A stretch of 64,000 nt of DNA, taken from contig CAZMUA010000002.1 in NCBI GenBank assembly GCA_964569695.1, forward strand, positions 62,001 to 126,000, in the 5' to 3' direction. The notes beneath the pieces were generated by a model that did not search any database, had not been told where the DNA came from, and saw only the letters and a list, made by a program, of their open reading frames with translations. Source of the stretch: UBA8106 sp964569695 (GTDB lineage Bacteria > Acidobacteriota > Vicinamibacteria > Vicinamibacterales > UBA823). Made by a program: the position numbers and the translations under genes. Positions 37,178 through 46,396 of the stretch are shown here, in pieces; positions within the stretch are counted from its first letter, which is position 1, and each line of letters starts with the position of its first letter.

Positions 37178-39519
37178 AGACGGTCTCCGAAGCTTTAGCT
37201 TGTGTAAGCACCGTAAGAATTGAGCCGGATGCGCCGCCAGTGGTGAACTTGGTCGCAGAGCGAATTGCGACGAAGGTTGATGCTGTAATTGAAGCGATCC
37301 ACACCAATCTGGAACAACAAAGCCCTGGCGTGTTTCAGATTCCGACTCCTCGCACAGGGCTCCTCAACGATCACAGGCAGGAAGTCTTTATTCGTATAAA
37401 TGAAAAAGGCGGCGGGATTCTTGCGGTGACGGCTTTACCCCTGCTGTTTGGGAGTGCGACAAATCTTCTCACACGTCTTGGAGATGATCCTGTCGAATCT
37501 TATGAGCAGGGTCGTCGAATGCCAGTGGCGTTCAGTTGGCAACGCAGCCTGTTCGACTTCACGCTTACACAGGAAGGGCGGATTCAATTTCAGCGCGATC
37601 CATCAGCCTATGTTGAGCGGTTAGCAGCTAGAGGATTTACTCATGTCGAAGTAAACGGGTTGGCTTCGGCCCACGGCTACGAGACCGGACCGCCCGACGA
37701 AATTTATCCCATGTTTTATACGTATGGTCCGGCGCTCGATCAGTTTGTCGCGAGCAAACTCAACACCGGGCTCTACCCAAAGGAGTGGCTTGCAGAGAAC
37801 CTTGCGAATCTCAAGGCGAATGCCGCCCTTGCGGTGACCTACGGTTTAGTGCCTGGACTCTTCTGTTTCGAACCTCGTTCAGTGCCGGATAAATTCTTCG
37901 ACGAGTATCCGATGCTACGTGGCGCACGGGTGGATCACCCGTTTAGAAGTTTTAAGCCACGTTACAACATGACGACTAGCCACCCAAGTGTACAGGCACA
38001 CTATAGAGAGATGGTGCAAACTCTTCTTGCTGAGGTTCCACAGCTCGGCTTTCTTTCAGTATGGACTAATGATAGCGGTGCCGGATTCGAATACACGAAG
38101 TCTCTCTACGTTGGACGTAACGGTGGGGCTTATTTGATTCGTGAGTGGAATGAGGATGCCGAAATTGCAAAAGTTGCTGGCGAGAATGCCATCCAGTTTC
38201 TCCGACTGTTACGTGACGCCGGAAGGTCTCAGCAGGCTGATTTCAGAGTGTTGACACGCATGGAATCGTTCTATGGCGAACACGAAACGATTTGGGCAGG
38301 TTTGGAGGAAGGTGTTGAAATCGAAAGTGCATCTTTAATAGGGAAGGGCTGGGACATGCCGTATACCCATCCTCGGTATTCTGACTCGAACGCGGTGAAT
38401 CCTGGAACCGTGTACCAGGACAGCTTTGACTCGCGTGAACGTGACTTGATGTCGGATTTGGAAGCGCGTGGCGTTCGAGCGGATTTCTATTTTGCAACAG
38501 GTCCACACGCGATTTTTGCCCCCCTGCTTGGTGTTCCCTATCCTCGATTGACCGGTAGAAGACTTCAGATGCTTCACAAGAATGGAGTTCAGCATATTGC
38601 TCACCTCGGAGGCACGAATGTTCCAGGACTCGTACCATTTGATCCGAATCATGAAATGGTGGCGGCGTTTCAATTTAAACCTGATTTGGAGATTGATCGC
38701 GAGGTCGACCGTATGGCAAAGCGGTGGGGAGGCCGCCAGTTCGCTACGACATTGCTGGATGCCTGGACCGATGCGGAAGAAGCGATTCTTGCGTATCCGA
38801 ACGTGGTGCCATTGTATTCAATGTATGGATTTGTTTGGTACCGTCTATGGGTGCGCCCACTTGTTCCGAACATTGAGGCAATTTCAGAGGGTGACCGAGC
38901 TTATTATCAAGACTTCATGTGTACGACGCCACACAATCCAAATAATGTCGATCTGAGTCGAGATGTACTTTTTCAGCTGACGACACGAGAGTCGTGTCAG
39001 AAGGATTTAACTCGATTTGACGCCCACGTGTGGAAACCACTCGACCGTGGGATAAGTCGCCTTGAAGAGTGCTGTGATGAAGCGAACAACGCACTCGGTG
39101 TCAAGAACGTGATTTATGACCAGTGGATTCGAATGAGAGCACTTCGCTGTTGGTTACGTACGCAGCGGAGCGTGGCGGCCTGGGTGGTTAGCGTGCATGG
39201 ATTCCTCGAGGCTAAAAAAATCGAAGATGCTAAAGCCATGGCCCATTGTCAGTCTGTCTTGCACGATACGATGCTTGAAGAGATAGTCAATTCAGAGGAA
39301 CTGATAGAGCTTCTCGCTTCTGGTATTGAGTTCATGGCGACAACCGATCAGGAGGAAACTCCGCTTATTCACGGAAGAAACTTGAAAGAGTTATTGCAGA
39401 AGCGCATCCGTCTAATGCGGGCCCATCTTCATGATGAACCCTGGATCGATCCGCAGTATATAGAGCGAAGAGCCTCGGCGAGGGGCAACCAGCGAGCAAT
39501 ATCGAATAGCCTCGAATGA
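37174..39519 (+). CDS. Unrecognised 781-residue protein, probable TIM-barrel glycosidase
   Basis: The layout resembles enzymes such as alpha-glucuronidases and hexosaminidases. Residues about 15-110 look like their alpha/beta N-terminal domain (GILAVTALPLLFGSATNLLTRL). The next block looks like a TIM barrel (FTLTQEGRIQFQRDPSAYVERLAARGFTHVEVNG, LVPGLFCFEPRSVP, GFLSVWTNDSGAGFEYT). A helical C-terminal region from about residue 640 ends the protein. Acidic residues that could be catalytic are in FEPRS and WTNDSG. No signal peptide. I do not recognise a CAZy family and base the glycosidase call on fold appearance plus operon position. Four-base overlap with the preceding gene; last gene of the cluster. 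Confidence 0.6.
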   Translation: MKTVSEALACVSTVRIEPDAPPVVNLVAERIATKVDAVIEAIHTNLEQQSPGVFQIPTPRTGLLNDHRQEVFIRINEKGGGILAVTALPLLFGSATNLLTRLGDDPVESYEQGRRMPVAFSWQRSLFDFTLTQEGRIQFQRDPSAYVERLAARGFTHVEVNGLASAHGYETGPPDEIYPMFYTYGPALDQFVASKLNTGLYPKEWLAENLANLKANAALAVTYGLVPGLFCFEPRSVPDKFFDEYPMLRGARVDHPFRSFKPRYNMTTSHPSVQAHYREMVQTLLAEVPQLGFLSVWTNDSGAGFEYTKSLYVGRNGGAYLIREWNEDAEIAKVAGENAIQFLRLLRDAGRSQQADFRVLTRMESFYGEHETIWAGLEEGVEIESASLIGKGWDMPYTHPRYSDSNAVNPGTVYQDSFDSRERDLMSDLEARGVRADFYFATGPHAIFAPLLGVPYPRLTGRRLQMLHKNGVQHIAHLGGTNVPGLVPFDPNHEMVAAFQFKPDLEIDREVDRMAKRWGGRQFATTLLDAWTDAEEAILAYPNVVPLYSMYGFVWYRLWVRPLVPNIEAISEGDRAYYQDFMCTTPHNPNNVDLSRDVLFQLTTRESCQKDLTRFDAHVWKPLDRGISRLEECCDEANNALGVKNVIYDQWIRMRALRCWLRTQRSVAAWVVSVHGFLEAKKIEDAKAMAHCQSVLHDTMLEEIVNSEELIELLASGIEFMATTDQEETPLIHGRNLKELLQKRIRLMRAHLHDEPWIDPQYIERRASARGNQRAISNSLE

Positions 39520-39529
39520 GACCTTTCTG

Positions 39530-40534
39530 TTAGCGAGCTAGAAATAGATCCCGCCCCTTTACCAGATTCACGATTTTTCGGTCGGCAACACTTCGAGGTA
39601 ACATCCAAAAACCACAATCAGGATGGACCCATCGAATGCGGTCCTGACCAAGCACGTTCACAGCGTCTTCAATCCGGGAGGCAATCAAGTCTGGTGTTTC
39701 CACTTCGTTGTCCTTAATGTCGATTACGCCAACACCCAACGCAAGTTCGGGTTTGAGATCCCTCAATATTTCGAGCTCGTCGTAACCAGGCCTTGCGAAT
39801 TCAAGTAACAGATGGTCAGCATGGAGCGCATTAAGAAATGGCAGCAAGTCCTTCCAGAAACCATGTTGTATTGTTGAGCCTCCATAGTTTCCGAAGCATA
39901 GATGCACGGCCTTCTCGTGTGGAGCAGCATCGAGAATCATGTTGATAGGTTCATAAGCCCAATCACGGTCCTCAGGATGCCCTGTCAGGTTGGCTTCGTC
40001 GACTTGAAGAACGGGCGCGTCAATTTGCGAGATTTGGGCGGCAAGGATTGTAGCGAGTTCGGTGCAGAGTCTCCTGAGGTCGCCGTAGTGGTTGTCCAAC
40101 AGTGTTTTCGCGAGCATGTAGGGTGACGTTACGGTAAATTTAATTGGCTGCGTGCTAAGGGGCGGTAACTGCTTCCAGTGCGATGACAGATCAAGGGTGC
40201 CGGCACCAAGTGAGCCACGCACGACACCGGCGGGCCGATTTCGGAATTGCATGCCTGACTGGGATTCAAAGGCGTTTCGTTCTTCCGTCGTGAGTTCTGT
40301 AGAAATACCAGCGAGTGGACGAATAAAGAATTCAATCATGCCATTGGTATCAGGATGATTGAGATCAAATCGAGCCAGTTCGCCATCACTCACCACATCG
40401 ATTCCGGCAAGCTCTTGAGTTTTAAGCACAACGAGCAACGCGTCTCGCAGCGCAGGCTTGGATGGCATGGCTGATAACCAACTGGGAGTCGGGTAAGACC
40501 CGACGACTTCTGTGCGGATCAGAGGTTCTGACAT
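39530..40534 (-). CDS. Short MetE-like (core-MetE) methyltransferase
   Basis: A 334-residue protein equivalent to the catalytic C-terminal barrel of cobalamin-independent methionine synthase. The zinc ligands are visible: H211 and C213 (HLCFGNYGG), E245 (LLEFARPG) and C307 (HPDCGFWML). The N-terminal folate-binding half of MetE is absent. Short MetE-like proteins (core-MetE and relatives) transfer methyl groups from methylcobalamin or other donors to homocysteine or a different thiol. The gene runs convergent with the sugar cluster, 10 bases from its end, and divergent from the DJ-1/PfpI gene. The methyl donor and acceptor are not determined. Confidence 0.85.
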   Translation of the reverse strand: MSEPLIRTEVVGSYPTPSWLSAMPSKPALRDALLVVLKTQELAGIDVVSDGELARFDLNHPDTNGMIEFFIRPLAGISTELTTEERNAFESQSGMQFRNRPAGVVRGSLGAGTLDLSSHWKQLPPLSTQPIKFTVTSPYMLAKTLLDNHYGDLRRLCTELATILAAQISQIDAPVLQVDEANLTGHPEDRDWAYEPINMILDAAPHEKAVHLCFGNYGGSTIQHGFWKDLLPFLNALHADHLLLEFARPGYDELEILRDLKPELALGVGVIDIKDNEVETPDLIASRIEDAVNVLGQDRIRWVHPDCGFWMLPRSVADRKIVNLVKGRDLFLAR

Positions 40535-40636
40535 AGTTCTGCATTATAGTCTTCTGAGTGCCTGGTTTAGCGTGCACTGGACTCATCATGAGAAAATCGA
40601 CGGCCTGCAAGAGTTAACGGTGAGGAGAAATTAACA

Positions 40637-41197
40637 ATGAGCGAGAAAGTGTTGGTTGTTACCGGAGATGGAGGAGAGAGCTACGAGTCACTTTATGCCG
40701 TTCATCGGCTGCGTGAGGCCGGATTTGAAGTCGTCGTGGCAGCTCCAAGTAAACGTCGGTTACACCTTGTGATCCATGATTTCGAACCAGGTTGGGACAC
40801 CTATATCGAGCGACAGGGTTATGGTCTCGACTCTGACCTCGCTATAAAAGAGGTCAGAGCTGAGGACTACTTGGCCGTTCTTGTGCTTGGTGGTCGAGCG
40901 CCAGAATACCTGAGACACGATGCCGCACTCATTAGCCTCATCCAACAGTTTGCAAAATTGGATCGCTGGATATTTTCAATTTGTCACGGCATCCAGGTGC
41001 TAATTGCGGCCGGTCTCGTGAAGGGGCGAACGGTAACCTGTTACGAACATGTGCGGAACGAAGTGGAATTTGCCGGTGGCAGCTATTCGACTGAAGAAGC
41101 CTATCGAGATGGAAGGATTGTGACAGCCCAAACCTGGCAGTCGCATCCAGAATTCTATCGACACGTTTTGAACTGCCTGCAGGATTCAGCTATTTGA
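40637..41197 (+). CDS. DJ-1/PfpI family protein
   Basis: A 186-residue class I glutamine-amidotransferase-like fold. The nucleophile elbow is FSICHGIQVLIAAGLV with C116 and H117, and an acidic residue near GGESYES (14-17) is in the expected place to tune the cysteine. GAGGAG lies nine bases before the ATG. PfpI/DJ-1 proteins act as proteases, deglycases, hydratases or chaperones; the function here cannot be told from sequence. It stands alone between the MetE-like and enolase-superfamily genes. Confidence 0.86.
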   Translation: MSEKVLVVTGDGGESYESLYAVHRLREAGFEVVVAAPSKRRLHLVIHDFEPGWDTYIERQGYGLDSDLAIKEVRAEDYLAVLVLGGRAPEYLRHDAALISLIQQFAKLDRWIFSICHGIQVLIAAGLVKGRTVTCYEHVRNEVEFAGGSYSTEEAYRDGRIVTAQTWQSHPEFYRHVLNCLQDSAI

Positions 41198-41231
41198 GAA
41201 GATTCTATCGACGTGCGAGGTCGGGAAATTG

Positions 41232-42467
41232 TCAGGCATGAATTTCCCAATTGAGTGTCTCGTCGACGAGACGGTCGGCGCGCAGCACGAGACCGCAACC
41301 GGGCGTGTCGGGGACCCGCATACGGCCATCCCGTAATTCGAAGGCGGAGGCATCAAAGAGGTCAGTGTTCGCTGGATCCTGTTCAGCCATAATCAAATTT
41401 GGAATACCGCGTCCCAACACTAGCTGCATGTAAAGGCCAAGGTAGTTACCCCAGTTGTGTGGAGCGAGGCGAATGCCCGCGGGGTCTGCCTGTCGTGCAA
41501 GATTACGTAACTCGGTGAAGCCGAAGCGGCGCATGTCACCCTGAAGGACGTCGAAGGCACCACGTTGGATGTACGGCGTGAAGTGATCCAGCTCACGCGC
41601 GGATTCACCGTCGGCAACCAGTGTGGCCCAACCACGCGAATGGATCCATTCCTTGAGTTCCAGGTCTTCGTCGACGGATTCCGGGAACATCTCTTCCAGA
41701 AAAAAGAATTCAATGTCTGCTTCTTCGAGAAAGCGTTTGGTTGTCGCCAGGTCATAGCCATTATTCGAGTCAACCATTAATTTAACGTCAGAGCCGACGT
41801 GTGCGCGGATGGCGCGTACCACTTGGATATCGCGTGTCAGTCCGGCAGCCGACGGCATCCATTGATAGCCCCGCCCAACCTTAATTTTGAAGGCCCTGTG
41901 TCCTAATTCGAGTGCGTAATCAATTTCTTCCAAAATTCGAGGAATTCCGCGGTCCTTGTATTCAGGCTCGAGGTCCGAGAAATAAATACTTCCGTCATAC
42001 ACCGGCACGGTTGCAGGGCCGTAACCACCGAGTAGGCGCCATACCGGTTCATTGAAAATCTTGCCGGTTAAGTCCCATAATGGCGCATCCCCTCGTCCAA
42101 GAGGACTGACGATTCCTCGACCTGGTTTAAAGAACTCAAGCGGGTCTTTATTTAAAAGTCTGTTCGCGTCGGCTTCCTCTGGATTCGACGAGCCGAAGCC
42201 TTCTAGGCCACTGGCTGTATTGATGATAAGTAGGCGATCGGTGGCGGTGTCTCCATGGACGTCGAGATGGGAATTCTTACCGACAACCTTCCAACGTTTG
42301 GAGGTCACTGTGAAGTGACGGATGCGGGTGATTCTATCTCCAGAGGAGTTCGCCGCCGTTGGGGTTTGTCCAGACCACGCGATTGGTGAAGTCGTTGTTG
42401 CCAGAAGAGCAGCAGTGGTTAGCTGGAGCATTTCACGACGTCGCATGCCTGAGCTCTTACTTTCCAT
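41232..42467 (-). CDS. Tat-exported enolase-superfamily enzyme
   Basis: A 411-residue mandelate racemase/muconate lactonising enzyme-type member. Twin-arginine leader RRREMLQLT (9-17) then a hydrophobic core. The catalytic barrel shows FKIKVGRG with K194 and K196, metal ligands D233 (MVDSNNGYD), E258/E259 (FFLEEMFP) and E288 (VADGESA), and H337 (LAPHNWG). K-x-K plus a late His suggests proton abstraction from a carboxylate substrate such as an acid sugar, giving dehydration or racemisation. Most relatives are cytoplasmic, so the Tat signal is unusual. It lies 62 bases downstream of the cytochrome c gene on the same strand. Confidence 0.88.
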   Translation of the reverse strand: MESKSSGMRRREMLQLTTAALLATTTSPIAWSGQTPTAANSSGDRITRIRHFTVTSKRWKVVGKNSHLDVHGDTATDRLLIINTASGLEGFGSSNPEEADANRLLNKDPLEFFKPGRGIVSPLGRGDAPLWDLTGKIFNEPVWRLLGGYGPATVPVYDGSIYFSDLEPEYKDRGIPRILEEIDYALELGHRAFKIKVGRGYQWMPSAAGLTRDIQVVRAIRAHVGSDVKLMVDSNNGYDLATTKRFLEEADIEFFFLEEMFPESVDEDLELKEWIHSRGWATLVADGESARELDHFTPYIQRGAFDVLQGDMRRFGFTELRNLARQADPAGIRLAPHNWGNYLGLYMQLVLGRGIPNLIMAEQDPANTDLFDASAFELRDGRMRVPDTPGCGLVLRADRLVDETLNWEIHA

Positions 42468-42529
42468 GACCAGTAATCCTTATTACACGGCAGCTTTGTG
42501 AAGTTTTCTCGGTCGAACCAAACAACTTT

Positions 42530-42928
42530 CTAATGGCGTAATTCTCCAAGAATGGCCTGCAAAAGAGGAATATCTTCGATTGCAGGTGATTGCGATGGGA
42601 GAGATTCAAGAAAAGCATAAATGTCGGCTAGATTCTGGTCCGAGACCTCTGGCTCTTGGTATGGCGGCATCCGTTCAGGATTAGTCGGGTTACGGAGGTA
42701 CTGAATGAAACGCGCCTGCCGCATGCGGGGTGGATTGAGTCGAGTTCCCAGGCCGGTTTCTCCAGTATAGCCGTGGCAGCCTGAACACGTATATTCATTA
42801 TAGAGTTGCTCGCCGTTTTCCGTATCTCCAAGAAGAGACTCAACGTCTTGGGATTCGCTGAGTTGACCACCAACGAACAGAATGGTGAGTGTCAGTAACG
42901 CGAGTGTAAACAATGGTAAGCGATTCAT
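42530..42928 (-). CDS. Small periplasmic c-type cytochrome
   Basis: A 132-residue monohaem class I cytochrome c with a signal peptide (1-20), CSGCH haem motif (C48, C51, H52) and a MPPY segment near 87-90 that gives the axial methionine. Strong ribosome site (GAGGAGG) upstream. The start is 10 bases after the ThDP-enzyme gene, so the two are co-transcribed and the cytochrome is the likely electron acceptor for that enzyme or for a downstream oxidation. Length is usual for the family. Confidence 0.9.
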   Translation of the reverse strand: MNRLPLFTLALLTLTILFVGGQLSESQDVESLLGDTENGEQLYNEYTCSGCHGYTGETGLGTRLNPPRMRQARFIQYLRNPTNPERMPPYQEPEVSDQNLADIYAFLESLPSQSPAIEDIPLLQAILGELRH

Positions 42929-42938
42929 AACCTCCTCC

Positions 42939-44849
42939 TCATCCTCGTGGTTGGGTTAGAACGTCAAGCACGGCAGGTTCTCCAGCTTTCACCCGTTCGA
43001 GTGCACGTTGGAGTGCCGGACCGAGCTCGCGTGGGTTGTCGATAGGACCCTCACCGTAGACGCCGTAGGCTTTCGCCATTTGGGCGTAGTTAATGTTCGG
43101 GTCCTTTATCGTTGTTCCAATCTCCGCACGGTCTACACCGCGGTTTCGAGCTGCACATTGCTTTTGCAGGAACATTACCTCTGCGTGATAGGCGCGATTG
43201 TTCGCGACTATTGTGAGCAGTGGAATTTGGTGGTGGGCGGCCGTCCAGAGTACACCAGGGGCATAATTCAAGTCGCCGTCGCCTTGGATATTGATAGAAA
43301 CCCGCCCGTGTTTTCGATTCGCTAGGGCAGCACCCACGGCTGCGGGTGCCCCATAACCCATTCCGCCAGCGCCATGTGCACCGATGAAATGGTGAGTCTT
43401 TTTCATATCCCATAAGTGACTTGGCCAATTCCCGAGAAATCGTTGGGGGGACACGAATGACCAATCAAGTTCCTTAATGTGTGGCCACACTTCCGCGGCA
43501 AGTCGCGGGAGACTCACCGGGCTGTTGTTCCAGCCGTATCGGGCATCTGTGATTGTGCGGCGGCGTGCTCGTAAATGAGCATTGGCAATTTTTGTACCGC
43601 GATCCTGCAAGAACGCTTTTCGGTCGCTCGTCATCAAGCGCCGAACCTCTTCAATGAGTGCAGGCAAGGTCGATTGTGCGTCGGCGGCGACGACGAGGTC
43701 GGCGTTTCCTGCTCCGTTGCCGAAGACATTAAAGTTGCTCGTTGCGAGAAATTCCGCGGAACTAATCGTAATCGTTGTGAGGTTTTCAGAATCGGGCATT
43801 TGGGATCGACGGCCAGTTGAACGTGGTGAACTCGGTGAAGTTCCTACGCGTGAACCCGGTTCTAAATTCAGGATTAAATCCGGTGTTCCCGTTCCCGCAC
43901 CTTGGAGCGGATGCCGTGACGGGAAGTTGAGGCGATTGGTGACGCCGTTGACCGGTACTTGTAACAGTTCAGCAAGTTCCACGAGCAAGTCGAGGCCTTC
44001 TTGTGTGCGCGCTACTTGACCTGTATTGATGCGAGGATTTTCTGCTGCGAGCAGAAGGCGAGCGATTTCTCGCACTGATTCAATATCGGCACTTGGAAAT
44101 TTTGGTAGGGAAATCTTTGGAATCCCTGGTGGATTGTCGGCTGCGTCCTTTTGGAGTTTCGCATCGAGAACCAGAAGCACAGGAGCCATAGGCGGTGTGG
44201 TCGCAAGGGTGTATGCACGGACAGCCGACCGACCGAAGTCCGACAAGGCACCAGGCTGGTGGTCCCACTTAATGTAGTCGCGGACCAGAGCAGCGAGGTC
44301 AGTGGCATTATGGGCCGACACGGGACCGTCGTAGTCAAGTCCGGCTGCCATGTAGACAGGTACACGATCTACGTAGGCGTTATAAATGGCCATTGCGGCA
44401 TGTTGAAGTCCGACGGTGCCATGAAACAAGGCCATCATGGGTTTACCTGCGATTTTCGCGTAACCGTGGGCCATGGCCACTGCCGATTCTTCGTGAAGAC
44501 AAGTCAAAAATTCAGGCAGGCGGTTCGCGCCATAATTGACCATGGATTCCTGTAATCCGTCAAAGCTGGAGCCGCAATTTGAAGCACAATATTCGATGTC
44601 GAGCGCCCGAAACACATCAACCATGTAGTCGGACCCTGGATGTTCTATCGTTCGGCTAACTTCACTGTTGTTGTCCGTTACAACAACGGACTCGGGTCTT
44701 GCCTCACTGTTCTTTGTGCGCCCTGAGGCTTCGGTGAGGGAGGCTGGAACACTACTGCCGGCCAACATCGCGGCGCCGGCGGCTGCCTTTTTGAGGAAAC
44801 GTCGACGGCCGACCGAAGCGTTTTTGGGATTTCGAATTTTTTGTTTCAT
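42939..44849 (-). CDS. Tat-exported thiamine-diphosphate enzyme
   Basis: A 636-residue ThDP-dependent enzyme of the acetolactate synthase/benzoylformate decarboxylase/pyruvate oxidase superfamily. Strong Tat signal VGRRRFLKKAAAGAAM (13-28). The PYR domain has the activating glutamate in LHEESAVAMAHGYA (about 120), and the PP domain has GDG 523-525 through N550 N551, the ThDP-Mg motif. The central domain (about 290-410) is divergent, and I cannot see an FAD-binding signature there. Likely chemistry is decarboxylation or carboligation of a 2-oxo acid. Export through Tat fits a folded cofactor-bound protein. It heads an operon with cytochrome c. Confidence 0.86.
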   Translation of the reverse strand: MKQKIRNPKNASVGRRRFLKKAAAGAAMLAGSSVPASLTEASGRTKNSEARPESVVVTDNNSEVSRTIEHPGSDYMVDVFRALDIEYCASNCGSSFDGLQESMVNYGANRLPEFLTCLHEESAVAMAHGYAKIAGKPMMALFHGTVGLQHAAMAIYNAYVDRVPVYMAAGLDYDGPVSAHNATDLAALVRDYIKWDHQPGALSDFGRSAVRAYTLATTPPMAPVLLVLDAKLQKDAADNPPGIPKISLPKFPSADIESVREIARLLLAAENPRINTGQVARTQEGLDLLVELAELLQVPVNGVTNRLNFPSRHPLQGAGTGTPDLILNLEPGSRVGTSPSSPRSTGRRSQMPDSENLTTITISSAEFLATSNFNVFGNGAGNADLVVAADAQSTLPALIEEVRRLMTSDRKAFLQDRGTKIANAHLRARRRTITDARYGWNNSPVSLPRLAAEVWPHIKELDWSFVSPQRFLGNWPSHLWDMKKTHHFIGAHGAGGMGYGAPAAVGAALANRKHGRVSINIQGDGDLNYAPGVLWTAAHHQIPLLTIVANNRAYHAEVMFLQKQCAARNRGVDRAEIGTTIKDPNINYAQMAKAYGVYGEGPIDNPRELGPALQRALERVKAGEPAVLDVLTQPRG

Positions 44850-45012
44850 TTTTCAGCCTTTAACGTGTGATTTTCAGACGCCAAACGACCTGCTCTCGTA
44901 TGCTGAGTGAGTATAACAGGATACGATGTTTGGAATTGCCGGCCGATGGTGAATCAGTAAAAATATTGAAGAGGCTGGAATTTTGGCTCTTACTGCTGAA
45001 TGAGGAGAAATC

Positions 45013-46272
45013 ATGAGTGGCTACACGACAGTTGTGTTTGCACTAATTATGTCAATTGCGAGTGGTGCTTCTGGGCAAGAAACACCTGACCGTTGGCAGC
45101 TTGTTCAGGCTGGTACGCTCCTTGCTGTTCCCGGTAGCTCTGCCGTGGAACGCCAAACCCTTGTGATTAAAAACGACCGTGTCGATCGCATCGTCTCAGG
45201 ATTTCCATCCGCTGAATCGCTCGATCTCGAAGGAGCAAAGGTTATCAATTTGCAGCAGCACTTTGTCCTGCCGGGGTTGATCGATATGCATGTGCATTTG
45301 ACGTCTAGTCGAGGTGTGTCGCTACCTAGGGCCGACCAAGGACGTGATGTGTATAGCCTGACCGTTGGGATTGCCAATGCGCGCAAGACGTTACACGCCG
45401 GGTACACCACTGTTCGAAATCCAGGTTCAACAGGATGGTCAATTTTTGCGTTGAGAGACGGAATCGCAACTGGTGATCTCCAGGGACCTCGGGTATATGT
45501 GGCTGGCCACACCATTCGTATTGGCACTGACGGCAGTTCTGGCGCGTGCTCTAGTGTTGATTCGTGCCGCGAGGCAGTGCGTCGTCAGATTGGGATGGGC
45601 GCTGATTTTATTAAGGTGTATGCCACGTGTAGCGGGTCACAACCCTGCGCTCATGAGAACGCTCCTGCCGTGTTCTTGTTGGATGAGTTAAGAGCCGTGG
45701 TTGAGACAGCCCAAACCCGCGAATTAAAAGTAGCAGCGCATGCCCATCCGACCGCCGGAATTAACCTCGCTTTAGAAGCTGGAGTGGATTCCATTGAGCA
45801 CGCTTCTTGGCTCGACGAAACCTCCTACCAACTCTTGCTCGAATCCGAGGCTTATTTAGTACCAACCTTAATGGTAAAGGACATGATTCGACGGAGTCTC
45901 GGAAGTCGTGATCCGACAACGAGAGCCCGCCTAGAACGATCTCTTGCGGAACATCCGCGACGGGTGGCTGAAGCATTTGCTGCTGGAGTGAAGATTGCTT
46001 CTGGAAGTGATGCTGGAGTGGTGCCACATGGCCAAAATGCCAGAGAGCTTGAATGGTACGTGGACATTGGTCTATCAGAGATGGAGGCCATTGTGACGGC
46101 TACGGTGAATGCGGCAGAGTTACTTGGCCAAAGCGACCATCTAGGGCGACTGGAGGCAGGCCGGTTCGCTGACATGATTGCGGTACCTGCAAATCCGCTG
46201 GAGAATATCTCCGAACTGTTTAATGTCGCCTTCGTCATGAAGGGTGGGAAGGTCTATCGAGACGATCGTTGA
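45013..46272 (+). CDS. Exported metal-dependent amidohydrolase
   Basis: A 419-residue amidohydrolase of the imidazolonepropionase-like group, with a signal peptide (1-21). Metal motifs are LPGLIDMHVHL (H93, H95), a lysine in GADFIKVYAT that could be carbamylated, AAHAHPT, SIEHASWL and ASGSDAGVV. GAGGAG precedes the ATG. These exported members often act as Xaa-Pro or beta-aspartyl-type dipeptidases, but side-chain specificity is not readable. It is divergent from the ThDP-enzyme operon. Confidence 0.88.
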   Translation: MSGYTTVVFALIMSIASGASGQETPDRWQLVQAGTLLAVPGSSAVERQTLVIKNDRVDRIVSGFPSAESLDLEGAKVINLQQHFVLPGLIDMHVHLTSSRGVSLPRADQGRDVYSLTVGIANARKTLHAGYTTVRNPGSTGWSIFALRDGIATGDLQGPRVYVAGHTIRIGTDGSSGACSSVDSCREAVRRQIGMGADFIKVYATCSGSQPCAHENAPAVFLLDELRAVVETAQTRELKVAAHAHPTAGINLALEAGVDSIEHASWLDETSYQLLLESEAYLVPTLMVKDMIRRSLGSRDPTTRARLERSLAEHPRRVAEAFAAGVKIASGSDAGVVPHGQNARELEWYVDIGLSEMEAIVTATVNAAELLGQSDHLGRLEAGRFADMIAVPANPLENISELFNVAFVMKGGKVYRDDR

Positions 46273-46396
46273 TCGATTCCGACGCGACCCGGTGTATGCC
46301 GTGGCGACACAAGGCGTTCATGATCGTTAGTCTTTTGCCTGTCTACCCAAGTAGGTAGTTCAAATAATCAACAGGCGAGTGGGATAGCGGCGGTGC

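Noticed and set aside
46273..46396. Weak hairpin CTACC/GGTAG near 46345 as a terminator
   Set aside because: Five-base stem with no following T-tract on either strand.
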